Shown: piece by piece, positions 1-5,801 of the stretch
Position numbering within the stretch: the stretch's first letter is position 1
Layout: each line of letters opens with the position of its first letter
Source of the DNA: JAEUIG01 sp046349775
GTDB taxonomy: Bacteria; Planctomycetota; Planctomycetia; Planctomycetales; Planctomycetaceae
NCBI GenBank assembly: GCA_046349775.1
Contig: JAXMBS010000111.1
Coordinates: forward strand, 1 to 10,001
Length of the DNA stretch: 10,001 bases
Reading direction: 5' to 3'
The notes under the pieces: model-generated
What the model saw: the letters and a program-made list of their open reading frames with translations, nothing else
Databases searched by the model: none
Told to the model about the DNA's origin: nothing
Made by a program: the position numbers and the translations under genes

Positions 1-178
1 GATGCGATACTAGGCTCTCGGGCGTCGCCACGCGAGACAACGCGTAACGCAGCAGGAACAAGCCATTCAGCAGTACGAACAGTCCGAGCACGAAATACCC
101 AGCGACCCGCGCGATGAGGCGTCCCTGAACACGTGCGTTGACAAAATTCTGCTTGCGTCGATTGCTGAAGACAGGCAC
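1..178 (-). CDS. Membrane protein, N-terminal fragment (runs off the left edge)
   Basis: Only the first 59 codons are in the window; the gene continues past base 1. I chose the GTG start at 178-176 because GGGAG lies 7 nt upstream on the minus strand and no ATG occurs in this frame upstream. The product begins MPVFSNRRKQNFVNARVQG, a short basic cytoplasmic segment, followed by one strongly hydrophobic helix at about residues 24-42 (VAGYFVLGLFVLLNGLFLL), then a polar stretch (RYALSRVATPES). The arrangement of positive residues before the helix predicts an N-in inner-membrane protein. The R-rich start with an 'FVN.RVQG' stretch just before the first helix resembles, from memory, short planctomycete membrane proteins that may carry HAMP-like signalling helices; that is weak recognition. 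It is divergent from the gene at 462, with about 280 bp between them. No function can be assigned from this fragment. Confidence 0.62.
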   Translation of the reverse strand, partial: MPVFSNRRKQNFVNARVQGRLIARVAGYFVLGLFVLLNGLFLLRYALSRVATPESLVSH

Positions 179-385
179 CGGCGTGCTCCCACTCGATGTA
201 CGATGGACCGAGGTCGATGGAGGAGGGACGGATCGCCGCGTCGATCCGGGATGGTCCAACGCAAAACTAGGCCAGGCCGAGGCGATGTTCGGGCGGTTTG
301 CCGGCGGAGCGCGGGATTCTGCGGCCGATCCTGCGGATTGGTGCGGTGTCTCCGATTCTGACGGCGCGCCGGCATCGGCGTCCGG

Positions 386-413
386 TTGGCGTTGCAGGCG
401 TCTCCGCTAGAAT
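386..413 (+). promoter_or_regulatory. Candidate sigma70-type promoter for the 462-4687 gene run
   Basis: TTGGCG at 386-391 and TAGAAT at 408-413 are separated by 16 bp and resemble -35 and -10 boxes (four of six and five of six consensus matches). They lie about 50 bp upstream of the ATG at 462, which would give a leader of roughly 40 nt. The rest of the 179-461 spacer shows no gene, repeat or clear second promoter to my eye. This is a sequence match only. Confidence 0.4.
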
Positions 414-461
414 CGACGACGCCGGCATTGCACGCCGCTGTCGACGACCCGCTCGAAACCC

Positions 462-1424
462 ATGCCGCTGTCCGAAGAAACATCGCCGTCTGGCGCCCCT
501 GCTGCGGCCGAGCCCTGTCCAACGCCGCTGGAGTGGCGCGCAGTGCTGGAGGAGTTCCGGCGCGGGTGCCGTCCTTTCGAGTTCAACGACGTCGCGACGG
601 GCGCGCGGGTCCGCGGCGTTGCATTCGGGGAGGGACCGCCGCTCTACGTGATCGGGCCGGCGTCCGGGGACGCCGAACTGTTTGCGCTGCTGGCCTGGTT
701 GCTGAAGGAGCATCGCTGCTGCGTGTTCGTGTTACCACCTGCCGTCGGCTGGCCGGTGCGTGCCGCGCAGGAATTGCCGCGACAAAGCCGCGTCGTTTTG
801 TCCGCGGCGTCGCACCTGGGGCACGAGCGGTTCGCGGTGTTCGGAGTCGGATTCGGCAGCGCCGCGTCGCTGGATCTGTGCCTGAATGAGCCGGATCGCG
901 TCAAGTCGCTGGCGCTCGTGCAGGGGGCGGCGCGGCTCGGCCTCTCGTGGCTGGAGCGGGGACTGTACACGTATGGTGCGATGTGGCCGGGGACAATCGG
1001 CTGGATTCCGGGCTGGCGCGGGATGCAGGTGCAGAACCACATGCCGTGGTTTCCGCCATTTGACGAGAGCCGGTTTGATTTTCTGGTCGACAACCTGGCG
1101 CAGACCTCGACGGCGCAACTCTCGCGGCGCATGCTGCTGTGGGGAGCACTCGACTTTCGTTCGCAGCTCTCGCTCATTGATGCGCCGGTGCTGTTGATTG
1201 AGACCGAAGGGCTCGGCCGCGGCAGCATCGCCGCGCTCCATGAACTCCGGTCCGGGTTGCCGCAGGCACAGGTGGAGTCGCTGCACAGTGCGGGGCGGCA
1301 CCCCTATTTGACGCATCCGCACCGAGTCGCGAAACTGCTGCGGACGTTTCTGGAAACGGCAGATCCGCCGCGCGAATCGCGAGTGGAAGCTGTGAGCGCC
1401 GCCGTTGTTTCACCAGCCTCGTAA
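462..1424 (+). CDS. Alpha/beta-hydrolase-fold protein with degenerate catalytic triad
   Basis: This 320-residue protein has the outline of an alpha/beta hydrolase. It has an early beta strand and turn (LYVIGPASGD, 61-70), a nucleophile-elbow region (FAVFGVGFGSAAS, 124-136) followed by LCLNEPDRVKSLALVQG (139-155), a cap region rich in Trp and Pro (163-200), and a C-terminal strand and helix (APVLLIETEG, 241-250; HPYLTHPHRVAKLLRTFL, 280-297). The family normally has G-x-S-x-G at the elbow, an Asp after the penultimate strand and a GH-x-P histidine. Here the elbow reads G128-V-G130-F-G132, no Asp follows LLIETEG, and the usual histidine position is Arg279 with His280 beside it. It is therefore probably catalytically dead or uses different chemistry; this is inference. 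No signal peptide is seen, so it should be cytoplasmic. The ATG at 462 lacks a strong Shine-Dalgarno. It lies 9 bp upstream of the deacetylase gene, so the two are probably co-transcribed. Confidence 0.8.
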   Translation: MPLSEETSPSGAPAAAEPCPTPLEWRAVLEEFRRGCRPFEFNDVATGARVRGVAFGEGPPLYVIGPASGDAELFALLAWLLKEHRCCVFVLPPAVGWPVRAAQELPRQSRVVLSAASHLGHERFAVFGVGFGSAASLDLCLNEPDRVKSLALVQGAARLGLSWLERGLYTYGAMWPGTIGWIPGWRGMQVQNHMPWFPPFDESRFDFLVDNLAQTSTAQLSRRMLLWGALDFRSQLSLIDAPVLLIETEGLGRGSIAALHELRSGLPQAQVESLHSAGRHPYLTHPHRVAKLLRTFLETADPPRESRVEAVSAAVVSPAS

Positions 1425-1433
1425 AGGATCGCC

Positions 1434-2162
1434 ATGTCTGCGGAATTGCCAGAGCCGCTCGACCTGATGGCCGTCGGTGCGCATCCTGACGACGTCGAGA
1501 TCGCTGTCGGCGGGATTCTGGCGTCGCTGGTGCAGCAGGGATACCGTGTCGGCATTTGCGACCTGACCGACGGCGAACCAACGCCCGGCAGCGCGGGACC
1601 GGAAATGCGATTGGCGGAAGCGGCGGAGGCGGCGCGGATTCTCGGCGTGCAGGTGCGGGAGACACTCGACCTGCCGAATCGGAAACTGTTTGACAGCTAT
1701 GAGTCGCGGGTGGCGCTCGCCAAAGTGTTTCGCCGATACCGCCCGCGAATTGTGCTCGGAATTCATGGAAAGACGCCGGGTGCGTCGCCGGACCACTGGC
1801 AGGCGATGCAGATCACCGATGCAGCGGTGTTCTACGCCCGGCTCAGCAAGTGGGACAAGGAGTTCGACAACCTCATCGTCCATCCGATTCATCGGCAGTT
1901 GTATTATCCACTCGGCCTGGGCGCGCTCGACACGCCGCTGGAGCGCGGATTTGTCGTGGACATCTCGAACTCACTCGATCGCAAGCTGGAAGCGATCAGG
2001 GCCTACAAATCGCAGTTTCCGCCGGCGAAGGATCGTGTGTTCCGGCTTGTGGAAGGACAGGCGAAGCTGTACGGCGCTGCCGCCGGCTTCCTGGCGGGAG
2101 AAGTGCTGATCCCGGCGTCGGCGCTCGGCGTGCGGGACCTCGTGAAAACGATGTGCGACTGA
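1434..2162 (+). CDS. bshB1: PIG-L family N-acetylglucosaminyl deacetylase, BshB1-type
   Basis: The 242-residue length and motifs match the PIG-L/LmbE zinc deacetylases, closest to BshB1, which removes acetyl from GlcNAc-malate in bacillithiol synthesis. The signature AHPDDVEIAVGG lies at residues 16-27. His17 and Asp20 are expected zinc ligands and Asp19 the general base. The third zinc ligand is His121 in GASPDH (116-121), and a further His111 precedes it. The second half (YKSQFPP, GFLAGEVL) resembles BshB1 proteins. The ATG is well placed, with AAAGGA at 1423-1428 and 5 nt of spacing, overlapping the stop of the preceding gene. Catalytic residues are intact, unlike those of its neighbours on both sides. 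No bshA (glycosyltransferase) or bshC (ligase) is in the window, so a bacillithiol role is assumed from family only; it could deacetylate another GlcNAc conjugate. Cytoplasmic. Confidence 0.88.
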   Translation: MSAELPEPLDLMAVGAHPDDVEIAVGGILASLVQQGYRVGICDLTDGEPTPGSAGPEMRLAEAAEAARILGVQVRETLDLPNRKLFDSYESRVALAKVFRRYRPRIVLGIHGKTPGASPDHWQAMQITDAAVFYARLSKWDKEFDNLIVHPIHRQLYYPLGLGALDTPLERGFVVDISNSLDRKLEAIRAYKSQFPPAKDRVFRLVEGQAKLYGAAAGFLAGEVLIPASALGVRDLVKTMCD

Positions 2163-2186
2163 GTGGGTTGTCGGTTTGTTTGTGGT

Positions 2187-2204
2187 GACCGCATTCATGC
2201 GGTC
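2187..2204 (-). repeat. Palindrome 1 of a REP-like pair
   Basis: Perfect 8-bp inverted repeat with a 2-nt centre, reading GACCGCATGAATGCGGTC on the minus strand. It shares the GACC...ATGAAT...GGTC layout with the palindrome at 2233-2250 but in the opposite orientation. It lies 25 bp after the stop of the deacetylase gene. Confidence 0.75.
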
Positions 2205-2231
2205 GCGATTGACGATTAATCTTCGCGGACA

Positions 2232-2251
2232 CGACCCGATGAATCGGGTCG
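2232..2251 (+). repeat. Palindrome 2 of a REP-like pair
   Basis: Perfect 9-bp inverted repeat with a 2-nt centre; its core reads GACCCGATGAATCGGGTC. Relative to palindrome 1, the two inner stem pairs change from GC to CG on both arms, so pairing is kept. Between the two lie another short inverted repeat (CGCGA at 2204-2208, TCGCG at 2223-2227) and the palindrome GATTAATC (2214-2221). No T-run follows, so it is not a textbook terminator, though the transcript could fold and be processed here. Confidence 0.75.
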
Positions 2252-2266
2252 CTACGAACCTCACAG

Positions 2267-3058
2267 ATGCTTCCGCTCCAGCTTGCTGCCGCCACGAGTT
2301 CCTTCCGCCAGCCGCTGCGGCAGTGCATCGACACGGCGGCGCGGACGGGGGCGTCCGGCGTGCTGTTCGATGCCCGCGGGGAGCTGCCGATCGCCGATTA
2401 CGGCGACACCGCCCGGCGGCAATTGCTGCATGAACTGGACGAGCGGCGACTGAAGGTGGCAGCGTTGACGTTTCCGCTGCGGCGGCCCTTGCACGATGCG
2501 GAGCAACTGGATCGGCGGCTGGAGGCGATCAAGGGGGCGATGCAGTTTGCGTCGCTGTTGCGCTGCCGGTTGATCACGGTGAGCGCGATGCGTGTGCCGA
2601 CGGAGGCGGATTCGCGTGAAATGCACCGGATTCTCGATGTTCTCAATGAACTCGCACGGTTTGGGAACCATGTCGGTGTCACGGTGGCGCTGACTCCGGT
2701 CGGAGACGCGCCGGCGGCGCTGAATTCCATCCTGTCGAAGGTGAAACAGGGGCCGATTGCGGTCGATTTTGATCCGGCAGGCTGCATCCGTAGCGGGCGG
2801 GATGCGGAGGACGATCTGCGCGAGTATGCGAGCTGGATCGGGCACCTGCATGTGCGGGATGCCATTCACGGACGGGACGGGGATGGTAAAGAGACACCGG
2901 TCGGCCGCGGCGAGGTCGACTGGCCGGCGCTGCTCGCGCTGCTGCACGAGATCGGCTATCGCGGTTGGATGACGGCGCGGCGAACCGAGGGGACCGACCC
3001 GGTCGGCGACGTGACGCGGGCCATCGAATACGTCCGCAACGTAGCGCTGGGAGGTTGA
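2267..3058 (+). CDS. Sugar phosphate isomerase/epimerase-like TIM barrel, metal site degenerate
   Basis: At 263 residues this has the length of xylose-isomerase-like (AP endonuclease 2 superfamily) TIM barrels. The C-terminal part is the most recognisable: IAVDFDPAG (164-172), WIGHLHVRD (190-198), ETPVGRGEVDWPALLALLHE (209-228) and IGYRGWMTA (229-237), the usual last strands of these isomerases and epimerases. The family normally binds a divalent metal through Glu, Asp, His and Glu. Here Asp167 or Asp169 and His193 or His195 are present, but the strand that usually ends in Glu reads VTVALT (138-143), and the terminal GW.T.E glutamate is replaced (Ala237, Arg238). Metal-dependent isomerase activity is therefore doubtful; substrate unknown. 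Start ATG 2267 has only a weak ribosome site. The stop is 1 bp before the GTG of xseA, implying translational coupling. It is not endonuclease IV, whose multiple His and Glu zinc ligands are absent. Confidence 0.8.
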   Translation: MLPLQLAAATSSFRQPLRQCIDTAARTGASGVLFDARGELPIADYGDTARRQLLHELDERRLKVAALTFPLRRPLHDAEQLDRRLEAIKGAMQFASLLRCRLITVSAMRVPTEADSREMHRILDVLNELARFGNHVGVTVALTPVGDAPAALNSILSKVKQGPIAVDFDPAGCIRSGRDAEDDLREYASWIGHLHVRDAIHGRDGDGKETPVGRGEVDWPALLALLHEIGYRGWMTARRTEGTDPVGDVTRAIEYVRNVALGG

Positions 3059-3059
3059 T

Positions 3060-4316
3060 GTGGGCGCCGATGTCTCCGAGGAACCGGGATTCGCTGCCGG
3101 CGGCCAGGGGCCGCCGGTGCTGACGGTTTCAGAGCTGACGGCGCTCATCAAAGATTGCCTGGAGGGGAACTTTCCGAGCGTGGCGGTGCTGGGAGAGATT
3201 TCCAACTGCGTGCATGCCGGCTCCGGGCACGTCTATCTCACACTGAAGGACGACGCGGCGCAGCTCCGCGGAGTGATCTGGCGGATGCGCGCGTCGCGGA
3301 TTCGCTTTGACCTGCGCGACGGATTGCAGGTCGTGGCGATCGGGCGGCTGGACCTCTATCCCGCACGGGGGACATATCAGCTGGTCATTGAGGAACTGCT
3401 GCCGCACGGCGTCGGTCCGCTCGAACTGGCGTTCCGGCAACTGCATGAACGGCTGGCGCGGGAGGGGCTGTTCGCGCCGGAGCGCAAGCGTCCTTTGCCA
3501 CGTTTCCCCAAACGCATTGCACTGGTGACGAGTCCACAGGGCGCGGCGGTGCGCGACATGCTGCAGGTGATCACGCGCCGCTGGCCGGCGGCGCGGGCGG
3601 TGATTGTGCCGGTGCCGGTGCAGGGGGACGGAGCGGCGGAACTGATTGCGGCCGGGATTGCGCAACTGCCGGCGCTGGCGGATGTGGATGTGGCGATTGT
3701 CGGCCGTGGCGGGGGGAGCCTGGAGGACCTGTGGTCGTTCAATGAGGAAATTGTTGCGCGGGCGATTGCGGCAAGTCCGGTGCCGATTCTCAGTGCGGTT
3801 GGGCACGAGATCGATGTGACGATTGCGGACCTGGTGGCGGACCGGCGGGCGCTCACTCCCAGCGAAGCGGGGGAGATCGTCGTGCCCGATCATGCGGAGT
3901 TGCTGGCAGGATTGCGGCAGCTTGGAGAGCGGTTGCAGTCTGCGGTGCGAGGGCGTGCGGCGCTATTGCGCTCGAATCTCAACCAGCTTGCGGTACGACG
4001 AGTGCTGACCCAGCCGGCGGAGCAGTTGCATCACCGGATGCAGCGCGTGGATGATCTGGAGCGGCGGCTGACGGCCGGAATCCGGCGGCGCCTCGAAACC
4101 GCTCAGTCACAATGGCGGACGATGGGGGCGTCACTTTCGGCGCTCAGCCCGCTGCGCGTCCTGGAACGGGGGTATTCGCTGACGACGCGTGCGGAGACAG
4201 GCGCGGTCGTGCGACGGACCTCTGATGTGCGGCCAGGGGACGTGATCGCGACGCGTGTTGCTGACGGAACAGTTCGCAGCCGCGTAGAAGCAGGAAGGGA
4301 TACAACGGAACGATGA
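3060..4316 (+). CDS. xseA: Exodeoxyribonuclease VII large subunit
   Basis: XseA is the catalytic and DNA-binding subunit of exonuclease VII, which degrades single-stranded DNA from both ends into short oligonucleotides during repair and recombination. The 418-residue protein is slightly shorter than the E. coli form (about 456). It contains an N-terminal OB fold (LTVSELTALIK at 21-31; VLGEISN.....GHVYLTLKD at 43-64), the catalytic core with RIALVTSPQGAAVRDM (152-167), GRGGGSLEDLWSFNEE (215-230), SAVGHEID (245-252) and ADRRALTPSEAGE (260-272), a long helical region (about 275-355), and the closing ALSPLRVLERGYSLT (361-375). The conserved catalytic-core motifs are intact. The GTG start is supported by GGGAGG at 3049-3054 with 5 nt of spacing. 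It overlaps xseB by 4 bp (ATGA), the usual way of balancing subunits. Confidence 0.97.
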   Translation: MGADVSEEPGFAAGGQGPPVLTVSELTALIKDCLEGNFPSVAVLGEISNCVHAGSGHVYLTLKDDAAQLRGVIWRMRASRIRFDLRDGLQVVAIGRLDLYPARGTYQLVIEELLPHGVGPLELAFRQLHERLAREGLFAPERKRPLPRFPKRIALVTSPQGAAVRDMLQVITRRWPAARAVIVPVPVQGDGAAELIAAGIAQLPALADVDVAIVGRGGGSLEDLWSFNEEIVARAIAASPVPILSAVGHEIDVTIADLVADRRALTPSEAGEIVVPDHAELLAGLRQLGERLQSAVRGRAALLRSNLNQLAVRRVLTQPAEQLHHRMQRVDDLERRLTAGIRRRLETAQSQWRTMGASLSALSPLRVLERGYSLTTRAETGAVVRRTSDVRPGDVIATRVADGTVRSRVEAGRDTTER

Positions 4317-4687
4317 GTGCGAACACTGAAAGATCGGCAGGCGGCAGTGAATCACCGTCGTTCGAGAATGCGCTCGTCGAGCTCCAGCAGATTGTCGAGC
4401 AGCTCGAAAGCGGCGCGCTCGGGCTCGAAGACTCGCTGCGGCAGTACGAGCGCGGGGCTGCACTGCTGCGGCACTGCTACGGGATGCTGGAGTCAGCCGA
4501 GCGGCGAATTGAAATCCTGACGGGCCAAAACGCTGAAGGCGAGCCGCTCACAGCTCCGTTCGATGCCACGGCGACGCATGAGCCGACGGTGTCGAAACCA
4601 GGCCGGCGTGCCAGGCCGCGCGCTGCGAAACGACCGGAACCGGAGCCTCCCGAAGACGACGCAAACAATCCCGACGCGTTGTTCTAA
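4313..4687 (+). CDS. xseB: Exodeoxyribonuclease VII small subunit with long C-terminal tail
   Basis: XseB is the small helical subunit that several copies of which bind XseA to form exonuclease VII. Residues 16-72 carry the family pattern: SFENALVELQQIVEQLESG (16-34), LGLEDSLRQYERGAALLRHC (36-55) and LESAERRIEIL (59-69), forming a two-helix hairpin. At 124 residues it is longer than the usual 70-85 because of a disordered, Pro/Arg/Glu-rich tail (about 75-124) that ends acidic then hydrophobic (EDDANNPDALF). The ATG overlaps the xseA stop (ATGA), with AGGAAGGGA upstream at 4292-4300. The tail is probably not needed for the core fold; what it binds is unknown. Its stop codon lies right at the edge of the inverted repeat that follows. 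Confidence 0.95.
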   Translation: MSANTERSAGGSESPSFENALVELQQIVEQLESGALGLEDSLRQYERGAALLRHCYGMLESAERRIEILTGQNAEGEPLTAPFDATATHEPTVSKPGRRARPRAAKRPEPEPPEDDANNPDALF

Positions 4688-4767
4688 AGTGGCAGAGTGA
4701 CAAAGTGGCAAAGCAGCCGGTGTCGGAGCTTCACTCTGCCACTTTGTCACTTTGCAACTCTGCCACT
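4686..4767. terminator. 8-bp-periodic inverted repeat between convergent genes, likely bidirectional terminator
   Basis: The left arm is a run of 8-bp units (AGTGGCAG, AGTGACAA, AGTGGCAA from 4688) and the right arm is the reverse complement of the same units with one extra copy. Several perfect pairings are possible: 4686-4699 with 4732-4745 (14 bp), 4697-4710 with 4737-4750 (14 bp), and 4688-4697 with 4758-4767 (10 bp). It separates the stop of xseB (plus) from the stop of the ATP-grasp gene (minus), so transcripts from both sides would fold here. No clear U-run follows on the plus strand. Confidence 0.6.
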
Positions 4768-4775
4768 CCTCCTTC

Positions 4776-5801
4776 TTATCCCTTCCACGCCGCGGGGTAT
4801 TGCAGCCCGAGCTGGATGATCTTCTGCAGGAGCGAGGCGTAGTCGACGCCGGCGGCCTTCGCGGAGGCGGCGAAGTCCTCGTCCTTGGCGAGGTTGGGGT
4901 TGGCGTTGGCTTCCAGGACATACGCGCGGCCGTCCTCCGTCAGTCGCAGGTCGATCCGGGCGTATCCGCTCATGGACAGCTCGCGGTAGACGCGCTTGCA
5001 CAGCTTGGAGATCTTCAGCGCGATCCCTTCGGGCAGGTTCCGTGCCGCGCGCGTGTCGATCGAGTACTTCTCGCGGTAGGCCTCGTTCCATTTGAGGCGG
5101 CGCGTGGCAATCCGCGCCCCTTCGGCCGGCATGTCGCCGAAGTCCATCTCCCAGATGGGATACGTCTGCAGTCGCTCGTTGCCGATCACTCCGACGTATA
5201 ACTCGCGGCCTTCGATGTACTCCTCAATCAGCGCGTCGCCATTGACCGATTCGTGGACGAACTTCACGCGCTCTTCGAGCGCCTCGCGGTCGTGGACCAC
5301 TGACGCCTGGGAAATGCTCTGCGACGCGTCCTCCTGGACGGCCTTCACCAGCAGCGGGTACTTGAGCTTCGAGATGCCGGCGAGCTTGCGACCCAGGGGG
5401 GCGACGACGAAGTGCGGCGTGGGGATGCGGTGATAGAGCAGGATCTTCTTCGCCAGCGCTTTGTTCCGCGAGAGCATCATGCCGAGCGGGTTGCAGCCGG
5501 TGTAGAGCTGCCGCATCAGTTCGAGGTAGCTGACGACGGCCTGGTCGTACGCGGTGACGCCGTGGAATTCCTCCAGCAGCATGAAGGCGATATCGGGCGG
5601 GTTCTCGGCGATCGCCTGCCGGAGCGGGCCGAGGTCGTCATAGACGCCCAGGGGCTGCACTTCGTAGTCCAGCTTGCGCAGCGCCTGGATGACGTCGAAT
5701 TCGCACTTCCACTCGGCGATTTCTTTAGGTGTGTATCCGTCGAGGCTGTCGGGCGGCACGAGGCCGTCGCGCACGAGGACGAGCACCCGTTTGCGGCTCA
5801 T
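4776..5801 (-). CDS. ATP-grasp carboxylate-amine ligase, D-Ala-D-Ala ligase-like
   Basis: This 341-residue protein has the ATP-grasp fold as used by D-alanine-D-alanine ligase: ATP-dependent activation of a carboxylate as acyl phosphate, then attack by an amine. Seen in order: an N-terminal alpha/beta domain (VLVLVRDG, 6-13; DIAFMLLEEFHG, 70-81), the entry helix CNPLGMMLSRNKALAKKIL (103-121) with IPTP (126-129), the ATP-binding strand and loop PLLVKAVQEDAS (149-160), the clamp strand ALIEEYIEGRELYVGVIG (190-207), and the metal site YARIDLRLTEDG (280-291) with EANANPNLA (297-305). Probable magnesium ligands are Asp284, Glu297 and Asn299. True Ddl has an N-terminal GG.S.E and an E.NT.PG.T signature; both are absent, so D-Ala-D-Ala is unlikely and the substrates are unknown. 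Its ATG overlaps the stop of the peptidase gene (ATGA, 5798-5801). Cytoplasmic; no signal peptide. Confidence 0.87.
   Translation of the reverse strand: MSRKRVLVLVRDGLVPPDSLDGYTPKEIAEWKCEFDVIQALRKLDYEVQPLGVYDDLGPLRQAIAENPPDIAFMLLEEFHGVTAYDQAVVSYLELMRQLYTGCNPLGMMLSRNKALAKKILLYHRIPTPHFVVAPLGRKLAGISKLKYPLLVKAVQEDASQSISQASVVHDREALEERVKFVHESVNGDALIEEYIEGRELYVGVIGNERLQTYPIWEMDFGDMPAEGARIATRRLKWNEAYREKYSIDTRAARNLPEGIALKISKLCKRVYRELSMSGYARIDLRLTEDGRAYVLEANANPNLAKDEDFAASAKAAGVDYASLLQKIIQLGLQYPAAWKG

Noticed and set aside
71..97. GTACGAACA-GTCCGAGCA run resembling the 9-bp word at 6910-7030
   Set aside because: It lies inside codons of the transmembrane helix of the 1-178 gene and covers only two imperfect units; likely chance.
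124..410. Plus-strand small gene in the spacer before 462
   Set aside because: Frames here are short, lack ribosome sites and overlap the divergent promoter region; no recognisable product.
2186..2252. Intrinsic terminator after bshB1
   Set aside because: The stems are strong but no T-run follows either, and the centre sequence is shared between them, which fits a dispersed repeat better.
2267..3058. Endonuclease IV because it neighbours exonuclease VII and shares the TIM-barrel superfamily
   Set aside because: The His and Glu ligands for the three zinc ions of endonuclease IV are absent; the C-terminal motif is that of sugar isomerases.
2261..3205. Minus-strand open frame opposite the TIM barrel and the start of xseA
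   Set aside because: Arg/Gln/Pro-rich composition, no motif, and fully covered by convincing plus-strand genes.
4776..5801. Annotation of the ATP-grasp gene as D-alanine-D-alanine ligase (ddl)
   Set aside because: The N-terminal GG.S.E and the E.NT.PG.T signature of Ddl are missing; only the ATP-grasp core is shared.
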